DNA of 64,000 nucleotides from Anodontia alba (Eukaryota; Mollusca; Bivalvia; Lucinida; Lucinidae). Shown piece after piece: positions 12,500 through 23,217 of this stretch (its first letter is position 1; the number at the start of each line of letters is the position of its first letter). The notes below the pieces were generated by a model, which ran no database searches, was not told the DNA's origin, and worked only from the letters and a program-made list of their open reading frames with translations. The translations under genes and the position numbers were made by a program. Where the stretch lies: the NCBI GenBank assembly GCA_964016985.1, contig OZ024833.1, positions 59,719,463-59,783,462 on the forward strand, given 5' to 3'.

Positions 12500-12780
12500 A
12501 AAGATTTCAGTTGAGGTTTTACGGCCCAGTAACCCATTTAGTCATGGCAAGTGACATCTTTTAACCTACTCACGCTGTTCCTGGGGAGGATTAGTCCTCT
12601 AAGTGGTTGACCATTACTTGTGCACATACTTTCATCAGTAACTGAAAACTGCCCTTCTTGAATCAGCGAAGAGGAGACTAGCCGTAAAAATATTTCACGA
12701 TCAATCTCCACGAAAGTTATGTGGCATTGCTGGATCTGATGTCAGACGCACTACCGACTGCGCAATGCAGCATGGGAAAA
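12500..12780 (-). mobile_element. tRNA-derived SINE, family N
   Basis: It reads TTGAGGTTTTACGGCCCAG, then CTGCCCTTCTTGAATCAGCG, then a decayed tRNA-like head (ATGTCAGACGCACTACCGA). Orientation is minus, as the tRNA-like head is at the right. Confidence 0.65.
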
Positions 12781-12894
12781 TTTAAGAGAAAATTCATTTT
12801 GAAGCTGTAATTCGTACATGTCAAAAAGATGCCTTTTCGTAAGACAGTGTTTTCCTTGTTACGTATTTGAAATACATTTTAAAAGTAAACTGGG

Positions 12895-13245
12895 TAGATG
12901 CTGGTCAGACTGTGCATATTTGCAGGCTGATCTTGCTCTGTACTGATCGCATATGTCAGAAGGTCGTTTGTTATTTTGAACGGTTCAATTATGCAATGAG
13001 CCGCACTGTGAAAACAACGTATCTTCTGACATGAGCGTCAAAAAACAAAGACTGAAATTAGCCTGCGCATACGAGCAGACTGATCAGTCTTCGTTGTCCA
13101 CATGAAGAAACCCTGCATGTTTTGCTATCCAAAATGCGCCCAGTGAAGATTCTGATCAGACTGCGCGAATGCGCAGTCTGATCTAAATCTTCACTGGGTT
13201 CAGATAATTGAAGGCACTTTTCCGACGTTGCGGTTCATACAGTGG
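12895..13245. repeat. Family K copies, one partial and one full
   Basis: The full copy runs from AACAACGTATCTTCTGACAT (about 13010) to TTTTCCGACGTTGCGGTTCA (13242). It ends 45 bases before the donor of exon 17. The partial copy is at 12905-12975. Confidence 0.65.
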
Positions 13246-13286
13246 TACGTTTTTTGACATTGCGGTTCAGTTGGTTAGATACAAAC

Positions 13287-13432
13287 CCACAGGCATCATG
13301 AATGCAATTTTCATAGAAGGTGTCCAGTGTGGATTCGTCTATCTTTGTTACACAGGATGAGAAAATACCGTCAGTATCCTTAATTATTTTGCAAGATTCC
13401 TGCGCCCACAATAGTCTGTGTGGATTACGTTC
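13287..13432 (-). CDS. Exon 17: C8 domain 3, N-terminal half
   Basis: TTTCTCAG acceptor and GG/GTTTGT donor; 146 nt, phase 0 in and phase 2 out. It encodes ERNPHRLLWAQESCKIIKDT, IFSSCVTKIDESTLDTFYEN and CIHDACG, the first half of C8 (A...C.ii....F..C...+....y..C..D.C). It follows exon 16 as IHPCERN. Confidence 0.93.
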
Positions 13433-13707
13433 CTGAGAAACAAAACAACAATGTTTTAATGAATAGATTCTGAAAGTAAGGACACTGAATAACAATGAAC
13501 TCTCTTACAAACATATAAGTGAGGCTACCCAGGAAATGTCACAATCACGAAGCACACACCGCCCGAGGCACCAAAAGAAGGTGTGATGACGAAACTAAAA
13601 AGAGCTCAAGTGTCATGTTTTCAGGGACAGACCAGCTGGTTTCGGCCAATCAGGCCACATCAGTGACCATTATGTAATTTTTCAAAAATCCCAAAATGTG
13701 TTCTATG

Positions 13708-13978
13708 CATCTCGAAAACATATCTATATAATTTTGACCCCTTAAATCTCACTTATATATAGTAAAACTGGGGTTTACAGGAGTATACATTCTATTTCTT
13801 ATTTCTGCTCAAAAACATAAATTGTGGGTACTCGTTAGAACCGCCTCGGCGAGGCGGTTCCAACGAGTACCCACAATCTATGTTTTGAGCAGAAATATGA
13901 AAAATGTCAGATTTTTTTATCTGAAAATTTTCCTTATATTTTAATATTTTATATTTGAACAGGCGTGTTTTCGTAATG
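13708..13978. mobile_element. Hairpin MITE family A, copy 1
   Basis: Ends CATCTCGAAAACAT and GTTTTCGTAATG; centre GAACCGCCTCGGCGAGGCGG within inverted GTGGGTACTCGTT arms. Confidence 0.85.
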
Positions 13979-14034
13979 TGGTTACAAAGGGCCAGATATT
14001 ACAAACTGCGTTATAATGAAATACAAGGTGAGGT

Positions 14035-14800
14035 TTTACGTTATAATGAAATACAAGGTGAGGTTTTACGGCTGCCATATGAATCCCGAAAACACTGTAC
14101 AAATTAAAACCTATAAATATCCATAATTACTGGAACCAGTCCACAATTAGCTCCTCTGATTCGTCCACCATAAGAAGATATAGTTGCACAAATAGTTCCT
14201 CACTTGGAAACTGTGTCTTATGCCAGAGTGACAGAGCAGGCTCATTTCCTGTGATTCTTTTGAGATAGCGACATGTAGGTGTTTTGAAAATTAAGAGTTT
14301 GTTTTGTCTCCTTTTGATTTCAGGAAAATAGATTAACCTAAGCACACCCTTAAGAAGTGACCCAACATAGGCCGTAACTGGTATGAACTGACAGGTGTTT
14401 ACTTGACAGACGACATCAGGAAAATGACCTGGTCATGGTCATGTGTAAAGTGGATAAATTTGAAGGTAAGAATTGATGACATAAGCAGAAGAAAGTACGA
14501 ACTGATTGCAATGCTATCAACATTTTTTCCCAAGAGGCATTTTTGTATTGAATGTAATGGAATAATAATTGTGGTCCAAGGCCTGCTATTATTGCAGTAA
14601 CCGGATATGACGCTTTATATCACGTCGAGTGGATACCACTAGATCACATGATCACACAAGACGCTTAGGTCTCATGTGATTATGTGATTTCGGGACATCC
14701 ACGAGATGTAATACAGATCATCAGATCATGTTTCTGTAGTCATAATGATTTAGTTATATAATTATAGATCTTGCAGATTAACCCTTAACGCGTCATTCAA
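14035..14800. other. Intronic DNA, low information
   Basis: A 31-bp direct duplication (TTATAATGAAATACAAGG...) lies at 14010-14070. A short imperfect palindrome around GATCACATGATCACA is at 14640-14700. No exon or known element recognised. Confidence 0.5.
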
Positions 14801-15190
14801 ACTTCGGAATTATAAATATACATATACTTTTTCTTGAGAAAAAAGGGGTGAAGGCTTAATATTTCAATGCGAATCGTCTGATACATGGATAATTTGCGTG
14901 AAATGCTCAGCCTTACTTTCTCGGAAAAATAGAATGTCGTATGCCACATATTTGAATGCCTCTTCAATTTTATCTCGTTCAAACTGAAATATATAATCAT
15001 TTCATTTTGTTGTTAACGGCCACTGCGCGCAGTTAAATACGCGGAAAGCTTACACCATGTCGATATAAGGAGACGAGTTTTTTAATTACGTTTTTTTTCG
15101 TAAAAAGGGCTTTGACAATTTTTACGAAATGTCAAATCCTATTTTCTGGGAAAACAAGAAACATTAACAATATATCCTGGCAGTGCCGAA
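14800..15190. repeat. Diverged hairpin elements, family J-like
   Basis: Two degenerate copies, one around CGTGAAATGCTCAGCC and one around GACAATTTTTACGAAATGTC. Both have TTTCTCGGAAAAA or TTTTCTGGGAAAA at an arm end. Confidence 0.45.
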
Positions 15191-15566
15191 GAAGTGCCAG
15201 GGTTTTTAATTTCACGCAAACATAGCCGGGAGAAATAGCCGGTATATATCAATTCCGGGACATAGTACAGTGTATTCGCCGGGATTTAACTTCTCGCGAG
15301 AACCGAAACTTCGTTTCTTCATAATGGTGGGCAAGAGCCAAATCGAAAGTTATTTACGAATATTGCGCTATTGCCATAGTGAATAAGTTTATCTAAATGG
15401 ACCAGTTTACTTGGTCTTCATGTTTGTCAACCCCTTTCAGCAGGGATTTTACCATGGATTTCGCCCCGCAGCATTTAGCAGGGCTTTGCAAACTGAGGTT
15501 AAATGCTCCGCTATTCCCCGGCAGGCCTTTAGGATCCGGGACAACGAATATCTGGCGCATACATGT

Positions 15567-16146
15567 CATCACGAAAACATGCCTATATAATTTTGACCCT
15601 CTTAAACTCCACTTTTATATAGTAAAACTGGGGTTTACAGGGGTATACATTATTTTTCTTATTTCTGCTCAAAAACATAGATTGTGGTACTCGTTAGATT
15701 GATTGAGTTGGGGTTTAACGACACGTCAACCCTTGTGGGTCATTTTGTGTCGTCTCCCAGAGAAAGGGAGAAAAGAGACAGAAGAGATAGCAAAAGAGAT
15801 GAAAGAGAGGGACAGGGAAGAAAGAGGAACAGGAATGAAAGTGAAGAAACAGAAGAAATAAAAACATCACCTCCCTACCCTTACCTGCTACAAGTATAGC
15901 AGGCCTTGCCCAACTATAAGCCAATATCAGCTGGACGCCCCGGTGACAAAAGATACATGACACCTTCGCACCACCCAACCACCCTCGGTACTCGTTAGAA
16001 CCGCCTCGCCGAGGCGGTTCTAACGAGTACCTACAATCTATGTTTTAGAGCAGTAATATGAAAAATATCAGAATGTTTACATAAAAAACTTACAGTTTTT
16101 GGTGGTGAAATTTCCAATATATTTGAATAGGCGTGTTTTCGTAATG
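15567..16146. mobile_element. Family A MITE, copy 2, interrupted by a SINE
   Basis: The left end CATCACGAAAACATGCC and right end GTTTTCGTAATG flank a normal copy. The palindrome arm is split by a SINE at 15699-15986. Confidence 0.88.
15699..15986 (-). mobile_element. SINE-like element, family P, with 13-bp target duplication
   Basis: GGTACTCGTTAGA is present on both sides (15686-15698 and 15987-15999). The element starts TTGATTGAGTTGGGGTTTAA and ends CACCACCCAACCACCCTC; it has a purine-rich GAAAGAGAG core. Target duplication shows retroposition. Confidence 0.85.
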
Positions 16147-16309
16147 TAAAATATGTTATGCAAATGGACTCGCGCTCGATGGAAGAAATGGTTCAAGTGT
16201 TAGAACCCCGCGACCTCCTGATCACTTGTTGGACGCGCATATGACTAAGTCACCGAGACCGGCCAGGATTTATGTAACCCATTTCAATAGGCCTGGTCGA
16301 CTATTAACA

Positions 16310-16515
16310 TTAACCACCCTCTGGGCTAATTCAGCAGACGACAAATTGATGATATTTTTTCTTATTTTTCCCAGAAAAAAAAGTTTTGACATTTCATGCA
16401 AATTGTCTCCATTGGCAATTTGCATGAAATGTTAAATCCTGTCTTCTGGGAAAAAATGAGAAAAAATATTTCAAAATGTCCTCTGCTGAAAAGTTTTCCC
16501 AGAGTGCTGAGAGTT
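16310..16515. repeat. Hairpin element, family J, full copy
   Basis: Outer arms GCAGACGACAAATTGATG and CATTTTGAAATATTTTTTC-like; inner arms GACATTTCATGCAAATTG and CAATTTGCATGAAATG. It ends about 25 bases before exon 16's 3' edge. Confidence 0.8.
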
Positions 16516-16537
16516 AAAGGGGCCAAAAATAACTCAC

Positions 16538-16734
16538 ACAAGGATGAATGTCGTCAGGGCTATCAATACACTGGCCCGGAGCCATATTCCAACTTTGGGC
16601 AAATTCAATAATACTTGTCGTGTGGTCCCCAAGACTCGTTATGTAAGTGGTATCGGTGACACCATTGAAGTTACCACAAAGACCTTGTACTTTATTCATC
16701 CATCTTTTTTCAAGTGTCACATACAGACGCAACC
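16538..16734 (-). CDS. Exon 16: VWD3 end with GLCGN
   Basis: TTTCTTGCAG acceptor and TGT/GTGAGT donor; 197 nt, phase 1 in and phase 0 out. It encodes GLRLYVTLEKRWMNKVQGLC then GNFNGVTDTTYITS and EFAQSWNMAPGQC. It completes exon 15 as YFDGGLRLYV. The calcium-loop acidic residues are partly lost (GVTDTTY where D..DDF is usual), and Gln precedes GLC. Confidence 0.95.
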
Positions 16735-16794
16735 CTGCAAGAAATACAAAATATTGTGAAGTCGACAATTACATAAAATGCTATGTCGACACAA

Positions 16795-17015
16795 TGCATT
16801 TCTTAGAAGATTGCTTGTGCGCCCAGAGAAGACTCAGATCAGCCTTTGCATGTGCACAGGTTGATCTCTGCTTAAAGACTCTTTGGATCATTGGCTACCC
16901 ACAGATCACCCTACGAAAACTCTGATCAGACTGCGCGGGCGCGCAGGCTAATCCGAGTCTTCCCTGGGTGCACATTGGAATCTTGTAGGGAATGCTGTGT
17001 CCCTAGCTCGTGTAT
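16795..17015. repeat. Family K, subfamily 2
   Basis: Contains CAGAGAAGACTCAGATCAGC, then GGCTACCCACAGATCACCC, then the ending ATCTTGTAGGGAATGCTGTG shared with copies at 32.47 and 58.03 kb. Confidence 0.6.
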
Positions 17016-17329
17016 TAAGACCAGCATTATTTTGTCGCTGTTACTACTACAAGATGTTGAAAATTAGTATGTTATATTACAGAAACCAGCAAATTTGCAA
17101 TCTAAGGGAAATATGTACACTATTAATAGCTTGTATTTAAAGTTGTACGGACGTCTGTCACATGTATGAGTGAGATGTATTGTTGAAATCACAGTAGTTT
17201 CTCATTATACATGGACATTATTACTCGTCAGTCTTAAGAAATAATTTGAGAAAGATGTAATTGTAATCAACTTGTTCATTGTGTTGGATTTCTGGTTTTA
17301 TGTGTTTTCTCAGACGCTATTTGATTTAC

Positions 17330-17570
17330 AATTTCTGAGCGTTTGGGTGGTGGCGAGTGCCTACTTTACTTGCAGCAGGTAGGCGAATGGCCATATAAGC
17401 ATTTTTTTCTGTTCTGTACAGCTATTAGCTTTTTCTCTCATCCACCTCTATTTCTCTCTTTTTTCTCATCTACAAGCTCTTCTGTCCCTTTTCTCCCTTT
17501 CTCTGCAGATGACACAAAACCTACAAGGGTTAACGTGTCGTTTTACAAGAACTCATTTTTTCTATTTACT
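17330..17570 (+). mobile_element. Diverged SINE-like element, family P, plus orientation
   Basis: The complement of family P: pyrimidine-rich core (CTTTTCTCCCTTTCTCTG) then ACAAGGGTTAACGTGTCGTT at the 3' side. No clear target duplication. Confidence 0.55.
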
Positions 17571-18361
17571 GGTAAACGAGTACAATTAGCTCTTCTCTAA
17601 TGACTTTGTTTGTTAAGTTGTTCAGCTTTTTAGGAGTATGTAAAACATTTCTACGACCTTTGTTAATGACACTTGGTTGGTGGTATTAGTGTGTTTCTGT
17701 ATACACACATAAGTATACGGATGTGAAAAAATTTTATACTGAATTAAAATGATGTTTTAAAAGGCATCTAAACCTTTTTCATAGGGTTTTAAAGCAACAC
17801 CTTTATTGAACAAATTTCCAAAATTTCATTTTGCTTGGGACTAAAAACTCGCCTGTAATTGAAGCGCATTGAAAGATGCCCCATAACTGTAAATGAAAAT
17901 CAGCTGATGTATCTGGTGTTCCCACTCGCTGTTCATCGACTGGCGGCTGAGTGCTGTAATGTTCTATCTCCACTTTTTGACGAGATGAGTTTTGTACACC
18001 GTTGGAATCAGAATTGAATGTTCTGTCTCCTGATGCCCTCAGAAGATGCCCGTCGTTGCTTTATAACCAATTATAAACAGTTCTTTTTTGTTCTAGCTCC
18101 AAAATGATTTAAATACTATACTGTTCTATGTCCATTTGAACCAATGAAATGAAAATACTCACCTCAGTTGACTTTTGAGGTCACAAGAGTCTATCCATTG
18201 TGCCGTTAATTCAATATAACAATTTCATGGTGAGGAGACAATACTAGAGAAAAAGCAAATACTTCAATTTACATCGTAAAAGACGTAAAAGAATGCAATG
18301 CCATTGTTGATGAGTTCATTTGGATAATGTATGTACATTTTAATTAGAATTATTTACATAC
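17571..18361. other. Intron between exons 15 and 16, unassigned part
   Basis: Between the SINE and exon 15. No exon, hairpin or known repeat recognised by eye. Confidence 0.5.
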
Positions 18362-18712
18362 CTCCATCAAAATATAGAGTTAATCCCAAGTCCGACATCG
18401 AAACAACTATCCATTGGTCGACCTTTACGATGACAATCCCACCAGCCACGTACATGTTGGTTGTTATTAGGTCATTCCCTACTTTCAGGTACGTATCACC
18501 CAGCAGTTCTATCTCTGTCCCATTTACCAGAATCGTTATGTGCCTTGTACAGACCAGACCGGAGGCACCACAAGGAATATTACTTTTAGTGATTAAGAAG
18601 TAAGGGTCGAAATCCGTTGATTCAATGAATTTATAGGTGCAAAATCCATCGAATGTGTATTGTACGCCATCTAGCGTTGTATAATGCGACTCTCCAATCA
18701 ACGAACATCTGG
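18362..18712 (-). CDS. Exon 15: N-terminal two thirds of VWD3
   Basis: CTTTTCAG acceptor and G/GTATGT donor; 351 nt, phase 1 in and out. It encodes RCSLIGESHYTTLDGVQYTF, GFCTYKFIESTDFDPYFL, IPCGASGLVCTRHITILVNG and LTLYFDG. This is a complete VWD beginning (GE.HYTT.DG..Y.F.G.C.Y) with the central cysteine pair. The usual TFDG is TLDG. Confidence 0.95.
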
Positions 18713-18769
18713 CTGAAAAGATTCAAACATAACAATCATGTGTGACGCAATATGAGAAATAAAACCTAA

Positions 18770-18840
18770 GACTTAAATCAGACCACACATCCGCACAGGC
18801 TGATCAGCGACTTCGTTTTCCGCTAACAGAATCAGTGGAT
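18770..18840. repeat. Family K fragment
   Basis: Short piece with CCGCACAGGCTGATCAGCGA and TTCCGCTAACAGAATC. Confidence 0.4.
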
Positions 18841-18959
18841 ATTGTATATCGAACATAGGACCTGATGATACTGACAATGAAGTTGACGTCCGCCATCTTG
18901 AAAGTTGACGTCATTTGTAGCCGGTATGACATCAGCTTAACAACAGAGTATCGACCACC

Positions 18960-19400
18960 ACACTAGTTTTCTTTTTTGTCTTACCCCTAGGTATAGGACT
19001 TTCCAGAATTTTAAAGACTGCTGACACTTTCCAGTTGAGTAGTAGCCCGGGTCTATTCACTACGTATGGGGTGTCACACCTGTATGAATTTATATAGCTA
19101 GCATGGACAGTGTTCAAAATACCTCACCTGGATTAATATAGGGATCAAACATGGTTTTTCATGCTTTAACATTCGCCAGGTCCCGTTGGAGATGTTGAAA
19201 ACCGAGGCCGAATGTTAATGCGTTGAAAAACAATGTTTGATCCCTATATTAATCCAGGTGAGGTATTTTGAACACTGTCCGTGCTAGCTATATAAATTCA
19301 TACTGGTGTGACACCCCATATCTAGTGAATAGACCTGGGCCACTACTCAACTGGAAAGTGTCAGCAGTCTTTAAAATTCTGGAAAGCCTTATACCTATTC
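18960..19400. repeat. Large inverted repeat, ~200-bp arms
   Basis: The block from CCTAGGTATAGGACTTTCC to GATCAAACATGGTTTTTCA is repeated in reverse from TTGAAAAACAATGTTTGATC to TTCTGGAAAGCCTTATACC. The loop has GGTTTTCAACATC-type sequence. Similarity is high, implying young age. Confidence 0.85.
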
Positions 19401-19570
19401 AAAATACCCTCACCTGGATTAATATAGGGATCAAACATGGTTTTTCATGCTTTAACAATCGCCAGGTCCCGTGGTAGGTGTTGAAAACCGAGGCCGAAGG
19501 CCGCGGTTTTCAACCCCTCCCAAGGGACCTGGCGAATGTTAATGCGTTGAAAAACCATGTTCGATCGCTA
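19401..19570. repeat. Second copy of the inner hairpin
   Basis: CACCTGGATTAATATAGGGA, CGCCAGGTCCCGTGG and the palindrome CCGAGGCCGAAGGCCGCGG recur here in tandem with the previous repeat; ends CCATGTTCGATCGCTATT. Confidence 0.75.
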
Positions 19571-19862
19571 TTATTGCATAAAAACTGAAAACATTTGCTA
19601 CATTTCGCGTTATTTCTTGCACTATTTTGTTTCGCCTTTTCACCGATGTCTCGCGAACGCAATTTCCACAGGCTATGCTCGTTCTAGGGCCGTGCACTAT
19701 ACATCTCGTGACGGCAGCAATTCTGTGGCCCCGGTATAGGCATATTGAAAGTTGCGTAGCCGTGCATTAACAGCGCGTGAATTGCCTTGTTAATACACTG
19801 CTTTTCACCAGTTAATGCACGGCTGTTAATTACGTGCGGCACTGCTTTTTATGCAATAATAT
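19571..19862. repeat. Element with TATTGCATAAAAA ends
   Basis: The ends TTATTGCATAAAAACTG and GCTTTTTATGCAATAATA are inverted. It contains a smaller pair around GTGCATTAACAGCGCGTG and GTTAATGCACGGC. Confidence 0.65.
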
Positions 19863-20044
19863 ATATTAAATGGATAGACATCATTCTTGAAATTATTGTT
19901 GAATAGATTAGAAATTTGATGTTTAAGTTTTTGGTGTGTTGACGTCTCATCATCAGTATTTCAGTCATTTCGGAACAATTATAAGATACAATATAAATTA
20001 ACTACTATAACGCTCCTCTATCTAAACTAACCTGACTTTAAAGC

Positions 20045-20160
20045 TTGTTTGTTTGTGTTGAGGTTTTACGGCCCAGTCAACCCAATGGGGTCATGTCGAG
20101 CGCGGTCAGTTTACCTAACCACACGTTTACTGGGCAGTCTCATTAAAATCTACACAGACA
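20045..20160 (-). mobile_element. SINE family N, truncated
   Basis: TTGAGGTTTTACGGCCCAG through GGGTCATGTCGAGCGCGGTC, broken off at about 20150. Confidence 0.7.
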
Positions 20161-20264
20161 TTCCGTTATTGATGCTTGGCCGAAACTCTTATTTGCAACA
20201 TTGAAATAGTCCAAATTCGGAGATGGGAGAGTCCATGTCAGAAATTCGGGGATGAAAGGATCCC

Positions 20265-20655
20265 AGAAGACGTTTATGTTGCAATTTCTCTTCGTTTTCG
20301 TTTGCTCATTCTGTTTTCAACAGTTCTGTTCTTATTGTCACTTCATGTCATTCAGTACTTGTTCGGCTTCATTTGTACATTCTGTTTCTGAAGAAATAAC
20401 TATTTTGTGGTGTCACTTCATGTCATTCAGCACTTGTCCGGCCTCATTTGTACATTCAGGTTTTGAAAAAATAACTATTTTGCGGTGTCACTTCATGTCA
20501 TTCAGCACTTGTCCGGCTTCATTTGTACATTCTGAAATAACTGTTTTGTGGTGGTATTTCATGTCATTTAACACTTAACCAGCTTCATTTGTTCATCTGT
20601 TTTCGATAAAATAACTGTTGTATGGTATCATTTTTTCATGACATTCAACACTTGT
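20265..20655 (+). repeat. ~75-bp tandem repeat, about five units
   Basis: CTTCATGTCATTCAG begins at 20341, 20416 and 20491 (period 75), then diverged units at about 20558 and 20632. Period divisible by three creates a 108-codon frame of 25-residue repeats, judged non-coding. Confidence 0.85.
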
Positions 20656-20672
20656 CTGATACCATCACAGCT

Positions 20673-20765
20673 AGCATTCTTTATAAATCTATAGTGGGCC
20701 ATTATCGGCCCGTCAGCTACCCTGACGGGCCGATAACAGCCCGCTATAGATTTATAAAGAATGCT
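20673..20765. mobile_element. Small palindromic element, family H, copy 1
   Basis: AGCATTCTTTATAAATCTAT and its complement ending at 20765 surround CGGCCCGTCAGCTACCCTGA. A near-identical copy lies at 57358-57450. Confidence 0.85.
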
Positions 20766-20840
20766 TACTGGGATGGGAGGGCTGTGTTCCGTGACTGTAG
20801 CATTTCCAGGGCATCTTCATATTATTTATTTATCTATTTA

Positions 20841-21202
20841 CAGTCGAACCTTAGTAGCTCGAACACCGACAGCTCGCTTACCACGGCTAATTCGAACTCG
20901 TTTTTTAGTCCATATGAAATTCGTCAGGTAGCTCAGGAAAACAGATATCTAATGATTTTTTTTTTCTTATTTTATCATGGAATTGTATGTTGTGAGTACT
21001 CATTTGAATCGCCTCATCGAGGCGATTCTAATGAGGACACTCAACATACAATCATTGTGTAGAAAATCGAAAAGATTTTCCTAAATTATCACTATTTGCT
21101 TCCTGAACTGGTGCCATGATTAACCCTCAGTGGCTCGAACTACCCATGTCTGGAACGAATTTCCATTGTCCTAAAGATGTTCGAACCATTGAGGGTTTAC
21201 TG
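20841..21202. mobile_element. Pogo/Tigger-like MITE, family C, full with TA duplication
   Basis: CAGTCGAACCTTAGTAGCTC at the left, GAACCATTGAGGGTTTACTG at the right, TA on both sides. Centre: GAATCGCCTCATCGAGGCGA flanked by GAGTACTCATTT. Confidence 0.88.
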
Positions 21203-21254
21203 TAATCCTATAGCGGTTAAAAAAGAAATAACTCTTTTAGCTCTTAGTTATCTA

Positions 21255-21435
21255 AGCAATGTGTAGATCCTGATGAGATGGCTCATAATGAGCAAGATGG
21301 CTCATTATGAGCCATCTCATCAGGATCTACACTGTTTTCCATTATGTTTTCGAATATAAACTAGAACACCTCTTTGCAATTATGGACATGCCCAAGGTCA
21401 AAATATGGAAGTATCCACTTCAGTAACTCGGGTGT
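21255..21435. repeat. Family S hairpin repeat
   Basis: GTGTAGATCCTGATGAGATG and CATCTCATCAGGATCTACAC are inverted arms; the tail runs to GTAACTCGGGTGTGAAAGGG. A homologous tail is at 22645-22818. It ends 23 bases before exon 14. Confidence 0.7.
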
Positions 21436-21457
21436 GAAAGGGTTATGACAAGATTAC

Positions 21458-21513
21458 CTTCTTCTGCACCTTCTTCATCCACCTTTCGCCACTGTCCGTG
21501 TTCCTCGCATATA
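21458..21513 (-). CDS. Exon 14: short E' exon
   Basis: CTATTCCAG acceptor and G/GTAATC donor; 56 nt, phase 2 in and phase 1 out. It encodes ICEEHGQWRKVDEEGAEE. The CxxxGxW core aligns with the CTCHMGKW of exon 8, and the phases fit exons 13 and 15 exactly, which supports this as the missing E' piece between TIL' and VWD3. It is shorter and has fewer cysteines than E1. It sits between two introns of 14.4 and 2.7 kb, so transcript evidence would matter most here. Confidence 0.62.
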
Positions 21514-21596
21514 CTGGAATAGAGACAATGTACACTTTTCAAGAGTATCTGTCCGTGTACTATCATGCTTCCGGTAAATAATACTATTATGGAATC

Positions 21597-21882
21597 GCCG
21601 GCCTCGGTGGCTCAGTCGGATGCGCGTCCAACTGGTGATCAGGAAGTAATGGGTTCCATCTCCGGTAGGCCCGGAAATGCTTTCGTGGAGACTGGTCATT
21701 AAATATTTTCTACGTTCGTTCTCTCCCTTCCGCCGATTCAAGAAGGGCAAAAGAAAGTGCACAAGTACTGGTTAATCGATTAGAGGACTAAGCCTGCCCA
21801 GAAAACGTGCGGTGAGGTAAAATGACCGGTTGGACATGAAGTTAATAGTATTGACTTGGCCGTTAAACTCCAAACCAAACTA
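21597..21882 (+). mobile_element. tRNA-derived SINE, family N, plus orientation
   Basis: The head GCCGGCCTCGGTGGCTCAGT with GATCAGGAAGTAATGGGTTC resembles A and B boxes of a tRNA promoter; the tail GGCCGTTAAACTCCAAACC. A family A MITE follows within 15 bases. Confidence 0.8.
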
Positions 21883-21894
21883 ATCATCACGAAA

Positions 21895-22162
21895 ACACGC
21901 CTATATAATTTTGACCCCTTTAAACCCTACTTTTATGTAGTAAAACTGGGGTTTACAGGGGTATACATTATTTTTCTTATTTCTGCTCAAAACATAGATT
22001 GTGGGAACTCGTTAGAACCGTCTTGCCGAGGCGGATCTAACGAGTACCCATTATCTATGTTTTAAGCAGCAATTTGAAAAATATCAGGGTTTTTTATCTG
22101 AAAATTTTCAGTTTTTGTAGATGAAATTTTCAATTTATTTGAATAGGCGTGTTTTCGTAATG
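21895..22162. mobile_element. Family A MITE, copy 3
   Basis: CATCACGAAAACACGCC to GTTTTCGTAATG; palindrome slightly decayed (GAACCGTCTTGCCGAGGCGG). Confidence 0.88.
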
Positions 22163-22280
22163 ACTGTTATGGAATCATGTGAACCGGGACAAACAAGAAA
22201 GGTGCCAAGGCATCGGAAGAAGAAGAAATAAGGGACAAAAAATGACAACGCAGTTTTTTTTGTAATAGCCAACACACTGA

Positions 22281-22558
22281 CATTACGAAAACGCGCCTAT
22301 TCAAATCAACTGAAAATGTTACCACCAAAAAATGAAAAAAATCAGATAAAAAATTCTGATACGTTTCATACTTCTGCTCAAAACATAAATTGTGCGTATT
22401 CGTTAGAACCGCCTCAAAGAGGCGTTTCTAACGGGTACCCACAATCTACGTTTTGAGCAGAAACAAGAAGAATAGTGTATACCCCTGTAAACCCCAGTTT
22501 TACTATATATAAGTGGGGTTTAAGGGGATCAAAATTATATAGGTATGTTTTCCTGATG
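22281..22558. mobile_element. Family A MITE, copy 4
   Basis: CATTACGAAAACGCGCC to GTTTTCCTGATG, opposite orientation to copy 3, 119 bases away. The two together could fold back on each other. Confidence 0.87.
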
Positions 22559-22644
22559 CAAAGAAGAATTGCAACAGATGAATCGCCTTGGAACGGTTAG
22601 CAGGGGACGGGGCTTAACCCGGCAGACCAAAACTAATACCTGTG

Positions 22645-22820
22645 GAAACAGTGTAGATCCAGATGAGACGGCTCGTCACGAGCATCTCATCAAGCTGTAC
22701 ATTGTTTGTCATTCTGTTTTTAAATGTAGATTGAAACCCCTATTTGCATCAGTGGACAAGTCCAAATTCAAGAATAGAAGAATCCACTTCAGAAACTCAG
22801 TAGTGAAAGGGTTTAACATC
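22645..22820. repeat. Family S repeat
   Basis: GTGTAGATCCAGATGAGACG through GAAACTCAGTAGTGAAAGGG, homologous to 21255-21435. Confidence 0.6.
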
Positions 22821-22929
22821 ATATCAATTTTAGAAGAATTCCGCAATTAGCTGGAACCAGGTGAAAGTGAAAGCACAGCATACGCGACAACCAGCGTTGT
22901 TTTATGCCTGATGCCAAACCTTTTATTGG

Positions 22930-23217
22930 TCGGTTGGTTGGTTGGTTGATTTGGAGTTAAATGGCCCTGTCAACACTATTAAGGTCATGTCAGTTTACTT
23001 ACACATTTTCTTGGGCAGGCTAAGATAAGAGGTTAACCAGCACATATATACATTCTTTCGCGAGAAACCGCGAACTGCTATTCTTGAATCAGCGGAAGGC
23101 AGAGAATGACCATAGAAAATAGTTCATTATCAATCACCAAGGCAGAATATGGCGGGACTCGGCGTCCTCCTGATCACCAGTCGGACATGCATCCGACTGA
23201 GCCAACGAGGCCGGCAA
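22930..23217 (-). mobile_element. tRNA-derived SINE, family N
   Basis: GATTTGGAGTTAAATGGCCC at the left (3' tail) and CCTGATCACCAGTCGGACAT...GAGGCCGGCA at the right (tRNA-like head). Confidence 0.8.

Noticed and set aside
18331..18603. Plus-strand frames opposite exons 2, 10, 12, 15 and 16
   Set aside because: Antisense shadows; the minus frame has cysteine-rich domains and proper splice sites.
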